Positions 52,852-63,881 of a DNA stretch of 64,000 nt are shown in pieces. Made by a program: the position numbers and the translations under genes. Under the pieces are notes generated by a model. It was not told where the DNA came from. It did no database searches and saw only the letters and a list, made by a program, of their open reading frames with translations. Source of the DNA: Brevibacterium aurantiacum (GTDB lineage: Bacteria; Actinomycetota; Actinomycetes; Actinomycetales; Brevibacteriaceae); NCBI RefSeq assembly GCF_900169065.1, contig NZ_FXZB01000003.1, forward strand, positions 62,001-126,000, given 5' to 3'. Every line of letters begins with the position of its first letter. Positions within the stretch are counted from its first letter, which is position 1.

Positions 52852-53684
52852 CAGAAGATATCTCCCAGATCGAATCCGTCGCCGCCGAAGAGACCGCCGC
52901 CATCGCCGCCGTCGCCTCCACCGAAGAATCCGCCGCCGTCTCCGCCAGCATCGCCGCCTCCGGCGTCACCACCGGTCGCGTCACCGCCGACGTTGCCGTC
53001 CCAGCCACCGCCGCCCATGCCACCGAACATCATCGACCCCATGAGCACACCGGGCAGAAGTCCGGAGCCTGCATAGGAGTTGAAGTATCCACGGTTGTAT
53101 TCGGCGTAGGCCGGGCCTGCTTCCCAATAGGCACGGCGAGTGTGTCCGTCACCGGTCACGACCTTGCGCACCGCAGGTTCGGCACCCACGGCCACGCGCT
53201 CGGCGTCGGCTGCACAGACGGGAACTGGTCGCAGCTGTCCACCGGCTGGTGCCCAGTCGATGTCCTCGACCGAGGGGCCGTGCTGCGGGTTGAAGAAGCA
53301 TGGTGGGCGGCGTACGGGAAGCGGCTTTCCGTCAACGCGGGCCCGCAAGCACTTGGCGGCGTAGCGACCGTCTTCGAGAGCCTCGGTGACATGGCGGATG
53401 TCAGAGGGCTCGTCGACGTTGTCGAGCGTCTCCTTCGCCACATCGTAGGAATCCAGTGCCTGTTTGTAATCCTGCGAACCGCCGGTGTCGAGTTCGACTC
53501 CGGCAGTGAGGATATCGAGTTCGGCGACTTCCTCGCCGAAGGACGTGACGTCTTCTTCAGCGGTCTTCGTCACCTGACGGAGCTCAGCGTCGGCGAGCTC
53601 CTTCTTTCGGTGCTTTTCCTTGCGGTAGCTCACGAAGAAAATGGTGCCGAGCACCACGAGTATTATCAGGAATACTGCTCCCAC
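52851..53684 (-). CDS. Single-span membrane protein with Gly-rich tail
   Basis: 277 residues. N-terminal helix (VFLIILVVLGTIFFVSY), a charged coiled-coil stretch (about 25-115), a conserved block CFFNPQHGPSVEDIDWAPAG and VPVCAADAERVAVG common to actinobacterial homologues, and a C-terminus of Gly/Asp/Phe repeats (GGGDGG, FFGG). Two Cys in the conserved block may bind metal or pair. Function unknown. Confidence 0.75.
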   Translation of the reverse strand: MGAVFLIILVVLGTIFFVSYRKEKHRKKELADAELRQVTKTAEEDVTSFGEEVAELDILTAGVELDTGGSQDYKQALDSYDVAKETLDNVDEPSDIRHVTEALEDGRYAAKCLRARVDGKPLPVRRPPCFFNPQHGPSVEDIDWAPAGGQLRPVPVCAADAERVAVGAEPAVRKVVTGDGHTRRAYWEAGPAYAEYNRGYFNSYAGSGLLPGVLMGSMMFGGMGGGGWDGNVGGDATGGDAGGGDAGGDGGGFFGGGDGGDGGGLFGGDGFDLGDIF

Positions 53685-53828
53685 GATCTATGCCTCCCAG
53701 CAAAACGAGTCACTCCACAGTATGCCGGATGAGTCTGACAAGGGACTGAGCCGAAACCTTGTATCCGCTCAGTTGGCAGGCCCAAATCCTGGGTCCTTGA
53801 CCGGCATCCCTCGCGGCGTCCATCTCAC

Positions 53829-54578
53829 TCATGCCAGGTGGCTGAGACCTTTGACGAGGGTCGCAGTTCCACCGCCGAGGGCGAGGATGATCATAGCGAT
53901 TCGCGCAGTCGAGGATTCGATCTTCTTCGACAGCCAGTCACCGCCGACCAGCCCGGCGACGAGCACCGCTGCGATCCCGATCCAGGTCGGTGCCGCCAAC
54001 TGCGGCCAGGAGCCGTGATCGAACACGGCCTTGAAGATGACCGCCGAGGTGGTCCCCACGACGAGGAACGGCTGCAGAGTGGCGGCGAACTTCCGCTGTT
54101 CCCATCTCGTCAGCACAGCATAGGCACTGACGGCCGGCCCGCCTGCCCCGGCAGCGGCCGACATCGTTCCGGAGAGGAATCCGGTAGTGAATTTGGTGCC
54201 GAAGTTCGCCGGCATCGTCTTACCGATCCGGCCGATGATCATGGAGCTGATGAGGGAGACGATGATGAGCAGTCCGATGAGAATCTGCAGAGGTGGGGCC
54301 GGAAGAGCCGCAGCCAGGAGAGCGCCCGGGACCGTGCCGACCACGGCACCCAGCGACAGCTTCCAGAACGAGCCCCACTCAACCTCGCGGAAAGTGCGAA
54401 CGAAGACGGTGCCGCTGGCGACGATGCCGCAGATGTTGACGAGCACGACACCGGAGAACGGGTCGAGCAGAAGCACGAGGAACGGCCCACTGACCAGGCC
54501 GAATCCCATACCCGTGACCCGCTGAGATACTGCCCCGAGGAACACCGCGAACAGGATGAGCACAATGACGGGTTCCAT
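53829..54578 (-). CDS. TauE/SafE-family permease
   Basis: 249 residues, seven to eight helices. The two family segments are visible: GFGLVSGPFLVLLLDPFSGVVLVN, and its counterpart GFLSGTMSAAAGAGGPAVSAY. Family members export sulfite or organosulfonates, but the substrate here is unknown. It diverges from the DUF1707 gene with 52 bases between the starts. Confidence 0.88.
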   Translation of the reverse strand: MEPVIVLILFAVFLGAVSQRVTGMGFGLVSGPFLVLLLDPFSGVVLVNICGIVASGTVFVRTFREVEWGSFWKLSLGAVVGTVPGALLAAALPAPPLQILIGLLIIVSLISSMIIGRIGKTMPANFGTKFTTGFLSGTMSAAAGAGGPAVSAYAVLTRWEQRKFAATLQPFLVVGTTSAVIFKAVFDHGSWPQLAAPTWIGIAAVLVAGLVGGDWLSKKIESSTARIAMIILALGGGTATLVKGLSHLA

Positions 54579-54630
54579 TTGCTCAATTCTAGTTCAAGGC
54601 TCATATCTGGGCGGGGTTACAGTAAGAGTC

Positions 54631-55407
54631 ATGAATGCCTCGCCCCTGTGGTCCCGATTCAGCGCTGATCCCCGCGCTTACCGACAGGTGCGCGCTTCTG
54701 ACGCTGATCGCGCTGTCGTGACCGATGTGCTGTCCGAGGCGTATGCGCTGGGTCAGATCGATGCGGAGGAATTCGATGAACGCAGTGAGGCAGCCAACCG
54801 TCTGAAGACTTTGGGAGAGGTGCCCGAGCTCGTGCAGGACCTCATCATCGCCGAGGCGGGCGAGGTCGAACCCGGAGAACTCGACGATTCCGCTCGCGCC
54901 CAGGCTCTGGCCCGGTTGGATGGCGATCGTGTCCCGATCACTCCTGAGCAGATCGATGCCGCCGCGCAGAAGTACTACCGGGACCGAGTCCGGAACGCAC
55001 TATTGGGCATGTTCGCCGGTCCTGCCGGCATCACTCTCGCAATCTGGGCCTTCACCTCATTTGCGTCGGGCGGGCTCATCTTCTTCTGGCCGATCTTCAT
55101 CATCCTGCCGATGCTCTTCGGCGCGATCTCACAGATCTCCAACAAGGAGAGCCTCATCCGCAACCGGAAGCGCGAGCTGACGAAGCGGGCCAGAGCGCAC
55201 CTCGGCGATGCTGAAGCCAAACGCGAGCTCGAAGAGCGCAGGAACGACGGTGACGATGACGAGGACCCCGAGGACACGTTCGGCCACGGGCTGCAGCCAC
55301 CTCACCCTCTGGCTCCGCCCTTCTCACCGGGACGAGACTCACCACATGATGAGATGCGCCGACGACGCGAAGAGCGTCGCCGCAGACGCCGAAACCCCTG
55401 GGACTGA
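54631..55407 (+). CDS. DUF1707 (SHOCT-like) membrane protein
   Basis: 258 residues. VRASDADRAVVTDVLSEAYALGQIDAEEFDERS is the DUF1707 domain; two membrane helices follow (LLGMFAGPAGITLAIWAF; GLIFFWPIFIILPMLFG) and a basic C-terminus (RRRREERRRRRRNPWD). TACAGT (54620-54625) ends five bases before ATG 54631, so the mRNA is likely leaderless. Confidence 0.85.
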   Translation: MNASPLWSRFSADPRAYRQVRASDADRAVVTDVLSEAYALGQIDAEEFDERSEAANRLKTLGEVPELVQDLIIAEAGEVEPGELDDSARAQALARLDGDRVPITPEQIDAAAQKYYRDRVRNALLGMFAGPAGITLAIWAFTSFASGGLIFFWPIFIILPMLFGAISQISNKESLIRNRKRELTKRARAHLGDAEAKRELEERRNDGDDDEDPEDTFGHGLQPPHPLAPPFSPGRDSPHDEMRRRREERRRRRRNPWD

Positions 55408-55462
55408 AGCACAAACAAACGTCCGCTGGCAGGGCAGCGCACCCGTCAGGACAGCACTCCCG

Positions 55463-55846
55463 TCAGGGCTGGAAGACCCGGATCTGAGCGAATTCCTCGG
55501 CCTTGTTGGTGCGGAACCAGAAGGTGTGTGAGAAGTGCAAGATGTCCTCACCATCGCTCGATTTCTCCCACTGCCCCCATGCCGCGGCGGCCTTGCCGTG
55601 GGTGATGGCGGCCTCGAGATGACCGGCCACGGGATTCGAGGCTGCCAGCCCCAGCAGAGCGGCGAGGACCTCATCACGACCAGTGCTGGTCGCGACTCCC
55701 CCGTTGCCGACGATCTGGAGGATGCAGTCCTCATCGACCACCTCGGCGAGGGCTTCCCTGTCACCGTTGAACAGGTTCTCCTCGAACCGGGCCACGAACA
55801 TGTTCTTCGGACTGTTTCCACACGATTCTGTGCCAGTGAAGTTCAT
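55463..55846 (-). CDS. SnoaL/NTF2-like protein
   Basis: 127 residues. NMFVARFEENLFNGDREALAEVVDED then GRDEVLAALLGLAA and HTFWFRTNKAEEFAQIRVF fit the nuclear-transport-factor-2 fold of SnoaL-type proteins. Many are enzymes or ligand-binding proteins without known substrate. ATG 55846 lies after the groEL terminator, so the gene has its own promoter or readthrough. Confidence 0.75.
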   Translation of the reverse strand: MNFTGTESCGNSPKNMFVARFEENLFNGDREALAEVVDEDCILQIVGNGGVATSTGRDEVLAALLGLAASNPVAGHLEAAITHGKAAAAWGQWEKSSDGEDILHFSHTFWFRTNKAEEFAQIRVFQP

Positions 55847-55880
55847 ACCGGCCAGGCTACGGCACGTCTCTCGAACCGAA

Positions 55881-55923
55881 AAGAGCCGTGCCGGCACCCT
55901 TTCGGGTACCGGCACGGCTCTTC
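55881..55923 (-). terminator. Terminator of groEL
   Basis: A 20-bp stem with one mismatch and a short TTTC loop, 17 bases after the groEL stop. On the minus strand it is followed by TTTTC. Clear intrinsic terminator. Confidence 0.85.
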
Positions 55924-55939
55924 GAGCGAGAAGGGCTGA

Positions 55940-57583
<1,644 letters not shown>

Positions 57584-57731
57584 TTAGATCCTCCCTGATG
57601 GAGTGGAGTGGGATTCCAGAGCAGTCGTCAACGCCCGCGACGGCAGAGAGTGGGTCCGCATGTTCCATTCCACATATGGACCACGCTCTCGAGACAACTG
57701 ATGAGAAACCCAGTGGTTTTCACCAGTACTA

Positions 57732-57760
57732 GATTTAGCACTCTCCCCATGCGAGTGCAA
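57732..57760 (-). promoter_or_regulatory. Heat-shock promoter of groL
   Basis: Minus-strand TTGCAC (57755-57760), a 17-base spacer and TAAATC (57732-57737). The promoter lies within the CIRCE operator, so HrcA binding blocks polymerase. Confidence 0.6.
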
Positions 57761-57761
57761 A
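57735..57761. promoter_or_regulatory. CIRCE operator (HrcA site)
   Basis: TTAGCACTC-N9-GAGTGCAAA. This equals the CIRCE consensus except that T in the right arm (GAGTGCTAA) is A. The nine-base spacer is correct. Confidence 0.9.
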
Positions 57762-57877
57762 TATTGCGCGTTCCCGGGGCCTTCGAATCGGGTGGATTCC
57801 GCGGGATTGTGCGGTTCGGCCCAGCGCGAAACTTCAGTGCCGTCCACTGCGTGGACCGCTGTGCGCCAGACAACTGA

Positions 57878-57909
57878 AAAGCGCCAAGCAGTTGCCTGCT
57901 TGGCGCTTT
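57878..57909 (-). terminator. Terminator of cspA
   Basis: 14-bp perfect stem (57878-57891 with 57896-57909), four-base loop, followed on the minus strand by TTTTC. It is 73 bases after the cspA stop. A further imperfect dyad around ACGTACGT lies at 57964-57984. Confidence 0.85.
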
Positions 57910-57982
57910 CCCCGCTCGGAGGGATTCGGGCTCTCACCGTCTTCCCGCCGCAGCGGATCAAAAGACTTTACGTACGTGAGTC

Positions 57983-58186
57983 TCAGAGGAGGGTGACGGA
58001 TTCCGCCTGAGGACCCTTTTGTCCTTCTCCAACTTCGAACTCAACCTGCTGGCCCTCTTCGAGAGCGCGGTAGCCGTCCATCTGGATTGCGCTCCAGTGA
58101 ACGAACACGTCCTGGTTGTTGCCTTCCAGGGTGATGAATCCGTAGCCCTTTTCGGCGTTGAACCATTTGACGGTACCTTGTGCCAT
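57983..58186 (-). CDS. cspA: Cold-shock protein
   Basis: 67 residues, full Csp domain: [19 protein letters not shown] with RNP1 KGYGFI, and [10 protein letters not shown] with RNP2 VFVHW; ends in [11 protein letters not shown] chaperone. GGAGAAG precedes the ATG. It lies between groEL and the LytR_C gene and has its own leader and terminator. Confidence 0.95.
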   Translation of the reverse strand: MAQGTVKWFNAEKGYGFITLEGNNQDVFVHWSAIQMDGYRALEEGQQVEFEVGEGQKGPQAESVTLL

Positions 58187-58543
58187 TACTTCTCCATACA
58201 GTGCAGTGTCATTGACATTCCGTCACCCCATTGCGACCGGTCTGGCCGCGCCGCGGACAACGGAAGCTAGTAAAACTCAACCGACCCCGCGATTTCTCTC
58301 ATTGACCTCTAGAGAATGATCTCGGTGAAGCACGAATAGAACACAAGGGCAGTGCTTGCCTAGCTGATGCAACTCTACCCCAGCGCCGCACAGGTCCTCC
58401 GGCCGCTCAACACTGTTACCAATTCGTTATCAAGGTGTTTTCGACGGCGTCATTTCCGGTACGAAACCTTCGTCGATCACCGACTTCACCGGCGTGAATG
58501 AGAAATGCGCTGCTGGAAACAACAACGAGCTGGCGCGTGGGCC
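58187..58543. other. Long region upstream of cspA
   Basis: More than 350 bases with no gene. It should contain the cspA promoter and a structured leader as usual for csp genes; on the minus strand TTGAGTTTTACTAG near 58260-58275 is AT-rich and could be the -10 area. I cannot define elements beyond that. Confidence 0.4.
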
Positions 58544-59167
58544 TCAGCCGTTGTTGTCGGTAGCCCCGGCCGAGCCGGAATCTGCGCCGCCTTCGGCCGA
58601 ATCTCCCTCGCCGGAGCCGCCTTCGCTGGGCTCGGGTCCGCGCTCGGCGATGTCGGAGCAGATGACGACGGTGATGTCGGCGTCGAAGTCCGTCGAGGCT
58701 TCCGTGGCCTCGATTCCGAGTGCGTCGGCGACCATCTTCGCCTGAGATTTATTCGACTCGTCCGAGTAGTAGACCGTGGAGACGCTCAGCCCGGTCGAAT
58801 AGTTGCCGACCTGGCCGATGCCCCAGCCCTTCTCCTCCACTGCTTCGGAGAACTTCTTCGCAACTCCGGAGACTCCCGAACCATTGAGTACGTCAACTTT
58901 GAGGTCCGAATCGGCGACGCTGACTTCGCTTTCACTCGGCGATGGGCTCGCCGAGGCGGTCTTATCGGATCCGGAGTCGGCAACGTTGTCCTCGGGGTCC
59001 TTCATCGAAGACGTGATGATGTTGATGGCCGCGACGACGAGCAGAACGGCAACGAGTGCGAGGATGATGACCAGCGCGATGGCACCGACGTTCGATTGCG
59101 CCGAGGAGTCCTGTCGATGGGCTCCACTGCGTCGTCCGGGTTCGATCTCGTCGAATTCGTCAGTCAT
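58544..59167 (-). CDS. LytR_C-domain membrane protein (VirR-like)
   Basis: 207 residues. Short cytoplasmic N-terminus, membrane helix (VGAIALVIILALVAVLLVVAAI), Ser-rich linker, then a LytR C-terminal domain (LKVDVLNGSGVSGVAKKFSEAV, STVYYSDESNKSQAKMVADAL, DITVVICSD) and an acidic Gly/Ser tail. The neighbours (DUF3263 upstream, groEL downstream) mirror Rv0430-Rv0431-groEL2; Rv0431 is VirR, which affects vesicle release and cell-wall remodelling. Confidence 0.85.
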   Translation of the reverse strand: MTDEFDEIEPGRRSGAHRQDSSAQSNVGAIALVIILALVAVLLVVAAINIITSSMKDPEDNVADSGSDKTASASPSPSESEVSVADSDLKVDVLNGSGVSGVAKKFSEAVEEKGWGIGQVGNYSTGLSVSTVYYSDESNKSQAKMVADALGIEATEASTDFDADITVVICSDIAERGPEPSEGGSGEGDSAEGGADSGSAGATDNNG

Positions 59168-59169
59168 GT

Positions 59170-59436
59170 CTACCTCGAGACGCGGGCTTGTGCACGTTCG
59201 CTCTGCCGCGTAGTGCGGATGCGACGCAGGCGTTTGACCAGCATAGGGTCACTGGCAAGTGCGGCAGGGTTGTCGAGCAGGGAATTGAGGATCTGGAAGT
59301 AGCTGGTGGCAGACATGTCGAACCTCTCACGGATCGCGTGATCCTTGGCTCCACCGTACTTCCACCACCGCCGCTCGAACTCCAAAACGGACACCTCGAG
59401 CTCACTCAGTTCGGGGGCGCCTTGGTTCTGCGGCAT
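59170..59436 (-). CDS. DUF3263 protein
   Basis: 88 residues. LSELEVSVLEFERRWWKYGGAKDHAIRERFDMSATSYFQILNSLLDNPAAL is the DUF3263 helix-turn-helix-like fold (read in two parts), then a basic tail. GAAGGAG precedes the ATG. Two bases separate it from the LytR_C gene, so they are an operon. Likely a small DNA-binding regulator (inference). Confidence 0.88.
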   Translation of the reverse strand: MPQNQGAPELSELEVSVLEFERRWWKYGGAKDHAIRERFDMSATSYFQILNSLLDNPAALASDPMLVKRLRRIRTTRQSERAQARVSR

Positions 59437-59740
59437 AGAGGTTGTGCTCCTTCGAGAAGAATCGTTGCTTCTATATTATCGCCCGGAGGACAGGACTGAA
59501 ATTCCCGGCGCGCCGTCGCTGCCCTGCGGGCGCGGATTCATGCGTCTCTCGGCGCCTTCTTCCGGCACCTTCCACCTCCGGGGGATCTCCTGGTTACCCC
59601 GTGGGAAGCAGCCGACCCACCCTGCTGCAGGCGGCTCACCACAGTGGGTGAACCGGCCGCAGCCGAATGGGTCGACAGTGCTGCTGCGACGGTCCTTGGC
59701 GGATCGCCGGTCAGATTCGGGCTGCACAGATATGTGCTGG
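59437..59740. other. Intergenic stretch upstream of DUF3263
   Basis: No gene. Minus-strand GATAATATAG near 59475-59485 is a probable -10 region for the DUF3263 operon. The remainder is GC-rich with an imperfect GGCTCACC/GGTGAACC hairpin near 59632-59655. Confidence 0.4.
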
Positions 59741-61207
59741 TCAGCGGATGCGGATGTTGACCTGCTTGATCTGGGTGAAGCCTTCGAGCATGCCCTCGAG
59801 CGAGGCCTCGCGGCCGAAGCCTGAGGTCTTCATGCCGCCGTAGGACTGTCCGGCGAGCTGTCCGCCGCCCTGGTTGACCTGGACCCAGCCGGACTCGATC
59901 CGGTTGGCCATGGTCAGTGCGGCATCGACGTTCCTTGTGAAGACGAAGGCAGCGAGACCGAACTCACTGTCATTGGCCATGTCGATGACCTCGTCGACGT
60001 CCTTCCAGGGAATGACCGAGAGGACGGGCCCGAAGATCTCCTCCTGGCTGGTCTGCCATTCGTTCTTGGCCTTGGAGAAGATGACCGGTGCGTGGTAGAA
60101 ACCGGGTTCGCCGACCTCGAGTGAGTCCGAACCGTCGTAGGCGATCTCGACGCCGTCCATCGACTTGCCCATCTCGATGTAGTCCGAGACCTGGTTGTAC
60201 TGCTTCTCGTTGATGATGCAGCCGATGTCTGAATCCTCGTTGCGAGGGTCACCGACCTTCATCTTCGACACAGCGTCGACGAGCTTGCCCAGGAAGTCGT
60301 CGTAGATGTCCTCGTGCAGGAACAGGCGTGAACCCATCGTGCAGGACTGGCCCTGACGTGCGAAGCGGGTCGAGAGCAGCACCTGCTGGAGGGTGTCGTC
60401 ATCGTTGGAGTCGGGGAAGACGATGTTGGGGCTCTTGCCGCCGAGTTCCATCGAGGAGTGGGCGAGGCGTCCGCCTGCCAGCTCGGCGACGTGACGGCCG
60501 ACGTTCGTCGAACCGGTGAACGAGACCTTGTCGACGTCGGGGTGGACGTTGAGCGCCTCGCCGATGACCGAACCCTTGCCGGTGACGACGTTGAGGACGC
60601 CTGCCGGCAGAATGTCGGCCAGCAGCTCAGCCATCTTCAGAATCGTCAGCGGCGCATCCTCGGCGCACTTGAGGACGATCGTGTTGCCTGCGGCCAGTGC
60701 GGCCGGTGTCTTGAAGGCCGCGATCATCAGCGGCGAGTTCCAGGGCAGGATTCCGGCGACGACACCCAGCGGCACGCGCTTCGTGTACTGCAGCTGTCCG
60801 TCACCAGCAGGCAGGGTGTTGCCCTTGACCTCACCTGCGACACCGCCCATGTAGCGGAACAGGTCGGCCAGGATGATCGTCTCCGGGCGTGCCTGGGTGC
60901 GGATGGCATTGCCGGTGTCTATCGCTGTCAGCTGGGCCAGCTCCTCGGAGCCGGCTTCGAGTGCGTCCGCGCAGCGGATGAGCATCTTCTGGCGTTCCTT
61001 GAACGGCAGCGCGGCCCATTCGGGGAAGGCCTTCCGGGCGGCCTTGACGGCGCGGTCGGCGTCTTCTTCCTTGCCATTGGCCACAGTGGCGATCACGACG
61101 TTGCGATCGATGGGGGTGATGACGTCTTTCCTGTCACCGTCGGCAGCTTCGACCCATTCTCCGCCGATGAACATCTTCCAGTTCGTGGCCTCGGGAAATT
61201 GCGACAT
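59741..61207 (-). CDS. NAD-dependent aldehyde dehydrogenase
   Basis: 488 residues. ILPWNSPLMIAAFKTPAALAAGN for cofactor binding, the base in SSMELGGKSPN, the catalytic Cys in RQGQSCTMGSR, EIFGPVLSVIPW, and the tail GGMKTSGFGREASLEGML. Resembles betaine/gamma-guanidino-type aldehyde dehydrogenases; substrate open. ATG 61207 follows GAAAGGA; the frame continues upstream without meaning. Confidence 0.88.
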   Translation of the reverse strand: MSQFPEATNWKMFIGGEWVEAADGDRKDVITPIDRNVVIATVANGKEEDADRAVKAARKAFPEWAALPFKERQKMLIRCADALEAGSEELAQLTAIDTGNAIRTQARPETIILADLFRYMGGVAGEVKGNTLPAGDGQLQYTKRVPLGVVAGILPWNSPLMIAAFKTPAALAAGNTIVLKCAEDAPLTILKMAELLADILPAGVLNVVTGKGSVIGEALNVHPDVDKVSFTGSTNVGRHVAELAGGRLAHSSMELGGKSPNIVFPDSNDDDTLQQVLLSTRFARQGQSCTMGSRLFLHEDIYDDFLGKLVDAVSKMKVGDPRNEDSDIGCIINEKQYNQVSDYIEMGKSMDGVEIAYDGSDSLEVGEPGFYHAPVIFSKAKNEWQTSQEEIFGPVLSVIPWKDVDEVIDMANDSEFGLAAFVFTRNVDAALTMANRIESGWVQVNQGGGQLAGQSYGGMKTSGFGREASLEGMLEGFTQIKQVNIRIR

Positions 61208-61370
61208 TGTGATCCTTTCACCTACATAGCTCTCCGCTGAACTCTCTCCGACGAGCATATCGCCTGCCCCCATCCGAAAAGAATGGCGGAGCAGTAGGCG
61301 ATGATGCACACCTCGTCTGCGTTGCGTGCACATCGGCACCCACCTTCGCACCATCGGTAGAATCGCGGCC

Positions 61371-62072
61371 ATGACGTCCACCGCTGAGCTCACGAACATC
61401 ATGTCCCCCGACTGGGCCGCCGCACTGTCCGACCAGGCCGAACGCATCCACGCCATGGGCGATTTCCTGCGTGAGGAGATCGCCGCCGGGCGCAGCTACC
61501 TGCCCAGCGGTGACAAGGTGTTCCGTGCCTTTGCCGATCCCCTCGCCGAGGTGAAGGTGCTCATCGTCGGACAGGATCCCTATCCGACGCCCGGACATGC
61601 GATCGGTCTGTCCTTCGCCGTCGATCCCGATGTGCGCCCACTCCCCCGGTCACTGAAGAACATCTACAAGGAGATCGAGGCGGACCTGGGCATCGAACCA
61701 GCCGCCCATGGTGATCTGCAGGCCTGGTCGCGGCAGGGGGTAATGCTGCTCAACAGGGTGCTCACGGTGTCCACGGGCGAACCTGCATCCCACCGCAGAC
61801 GCGGCTGGGAGGCCATCACCGAAGCCGCGATCGCGACACTCGTCGACCGAGATCAGCCGCTTGTGGCAATACTGTGGGGCCGGGATGCGAGGAACCTCGC
61901 CCCCATGCTGCAATCGGGTCGCTCCGAGGTCGCCATCATCGAATCCGCGCACCCCTCACCATTGTCTGCCAGCAGGGGCTTCTTCGGTTCCCAGCCGTTC
62001 TCCCGTACGAATGAGCTGCTCGAGCAGAAGGGCCTCGCGCCCATCGACTGGGGCCTCCCGGCCCAGAATTGA
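61371..62072 (+). CDS. ung: Uracil-DNA glycosylase
   Basis: 233 residues, family 1. Catalytic loop [19 protein letters not shown] with the water-activating Asp, [12 protein letters not shown], and the minor-groove loop [11 protein letters not shown]. Removes uracil from DNA. TAGAAT ends seven bases before ATG 61371, so the mRNA is likely leaderless. The last codons and stop belong to a tandem repeat. Confidence 0.95.
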   Translation: MTSTAELTNIMSPDWAAALSDQAERIHAMGDFLREEIAAGRSYLPSGDKVFRAFADPLAEVKVLIVGQDPYPTPGHAIGLSFAVDPDVRPLPRSLKNIYKEIEADLGIEPAAHGDLQAWSRQGVMLLNRVLTVSTGEPASHRRRGWEAITEAAIATLVDRDQPLVAILWGRDARNLAPMLQSGRSEVAIIESAHPSPLSASRGFFGSQPFSRTNELLEQKGLAPIDWGLPAQN

Positions 62073-62137
62073 CTCCTCCCGGCCCAGAACTGACTCCTCC
62101 CGCCCCAGAACTGATTCCGCAGCCCCAGGTTTGCGTC
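62054..62137. repeat. 21-base tandem repeats spanning the ung stop codon
   Basis: Units at 62054-62074, 62075-62095 and 62096-62116 differ by one to three bases, and a degenerate fourth runs to 62137. The first unit holds the ung stop; because the period is seven codons, the next units repeat the same last residues and the same TGA in frame. The array ends one base before the thrE-like stop. Confidence 0.8.
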
Positions 62138-62138
62138 C

Positions 62139-63881
62139 TCAGTCTCGGGGCTCGACCGTGTCCAGGGTGATCGTCGATTCGTTCGATCGCGCGGATTCGG
62201 CGGTCTTCTCCACGGCATCGGCCTTGAGGTTCTTCAGCGGCCTGGCCAGGTAGCTGCCGAGCACGGCGCCGACAGCCAGTGCCGCATTGGCCAGGATCGC
62301 GGTGAACAGCGAGGACAGTCCCACCGCGAAGGACGTCGTCTCCGATTCGGCAACGATCTGATAGACGGCGGTGAAGATCGACAGGCCCTGCAGCAGTGTG
62401 TAGATCGCGGGAATCATCAGCACGATGGCGGGTGCGCCCAGACGCAGGGACAGCGGTCGCGCCAGGAATCCTGTCACGGTCGCCGCCAACAGACTGGCCA
62501 GGACATTGTCGATGGCCAGTATCGTCAGCGCCGTCATCGTGATGTAGGAGGCGAGGCCGACGAACGCGGCGGGCAGGATGAACCGCCTCGTGGACTGCAT
62601 GCCGATGACGCCGGCCATGGCCACGACAGCCGCGGCCACCATCGACACGATTGCTGAGATGACGTGGACACTGGTCTTCGGGACTAAGACTTCGATCGCA
62701 TCGAGTCCGATCGCTTCGCCCGTCACGACCCCCAGGGCAATGCCCGAGACGATGCCAGCCAGGGTCAGGACCACCCCCACCATGCGCCCGGCGGCGGTCA
62801 GCGGAAAGTTCGTCAGGGCATCTTGGACCGAGGAATACAGTGATTGTGTGGGCAGCAGCAGGACGATGCCGGCGGCTACCAGGTATTGCGGCGATTCGAT
62901 GATGCCGAAGTTGCCGGCCACCATCGCCACCAGGGTCGCGATCGCCGCCTGCAGTGCGGTGATGAAGAAGCTCGGCAGGGCGGTGCGGCCGATCATCCTG
63001 CCGACCTGACTGATCATGATCGACATGACGATGCCGAGACCGGCAGCAATCGCTCCGCCGCCCAACAGCACGACCAGGCTGCCGACCATCATTCCCCAGG
63101 CACCGGTGACGAACCATTCCTGATAGGGACGGCGCTGGTACCGGATGGCGTCGAGGCGACTCCGGGCATCGTTGAATCCCAGATTGCCCGCGACCAGATC
63201 GGTGACGAGCTTATGCACGGAGCCGAGCTTCGCGAAGTGGATGGATTCGCCCCGGTTGACGCGCATGACGGTCATGAGACGACCGTCGGACGTCGAATAG
63301 TGCACGGTGAGGGTGTTCGAAGTCAGATCCACTTGGGCAGTCGTGAGTCCGAAGGCGGCGCAGGCCGCGATGACGGAGACCTCGATGTCGGAGGTTCCGG
63401 CCCCGGCGCGCATCATGATCGCCGCAATGTCGGCGGCGAGGTCGAGGACCATTCTGGCCTCGTCCTCGTTGGGCTCGCTGGCCTGCACCGGAGCCTTGTA
63501 CGGACTGCCTTTGAGGGCGGTGACGATGGGCACCGGTTGGGTGTTGACCGAGGTGCCGGACACGAGCCTGCCCACGGTGCGCCTGGCCACGCGCTGAGCA
63601 ATCCGCTGGGAGGCGCCCTTGTGTTCGGCCTTGGGTTTGGATTTGGCCGTCGTCGTCTTCGGTGAACTCGCACCCGCGGGGCTGTCCTCATCGGACTTCA
63701 GTTGACCGGTCGGTGCCTCGCGCAGCTCCTGGAGCCGCTGCTGACGGGAGAGTTCGAGCAGTTCCTGCAGTGCCGAGGATCCGGCTTCGGCCTTATTCGT
63801 CCCGTGTTCAGGTCCGGACGACGACTGTGCGTCGACCGGTACCTCGGCGGTGGGTGCTTCTTCAGTGTTGTCGTTCGTCAC
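62139..63881 (-). CDS. thrE: ThrE-type threonine/serine exporter
   Basis: 580 residues. A disordered N-terminus (about 130 residues, Ser/Lys/Pro-rich), then a DUF1212-type domain (VLDLAADIAAIMMRAGAGTSDIEVS, HKLVTDLVAGNLGFNDA) with the first five helices and a ThrE_2 domain (LAAAVTGFLARPLSLRLGAPAIVLMIPAIY in parts) with the second. This matches ThrE of Corynebacterium. GTG start at 63881 overlaps the stop of the upstream gene (GTGA). Confidence 0.88.
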   Translation of the reverse strand: MTNDNTEEAPTAEVPVDAQSSSGPEHGTNKAEAGSSALQELLELSRQQRLQELREAPTGQLKSDEDSPAGASSPKTTTAKSKPKAEHKGASQRIAQRVARRTVGRLVSGTSVNTQPVPIVTALKGSPYKAPVQASEPNEDEARMVLDLAADIAAIMMRAGAGTSDIEVSVIAACAAFGLTTAQVDLTSNTLTVHYSTSDGRLMTVMRVNRGESIHFAKLGSVHKLVTDLVAGNLGFNDARSRLDAIRYQRRPYQEWFVTGAWGMMVGSLVVLLGGGAIAAGLGIVMSIMISQVGRMIGRTALPSFFITALQAAIATLVAMVAGNFGIIESPQYLVAAGIVLLLPTQSLYSSVQDALTNFPLTAAGRMVGVVLTLAGIVSGIALGVVTGEAIGLDAIEVLVPKTSVHVISAIVSMVAAAVVAMAGVIGMQSTRRFILPAAFVGLASYITMTALTILAIDNVLASLLAATVTGFLARPLSLRLGAPAIVLMIPAIYTLLQGLSIFTAVYQIVAESETTSFAVGLSSLFTAILANAALAVGAVLGSYLARPLKNLKADAVEKTAESARSNESTITLDTVEPRD

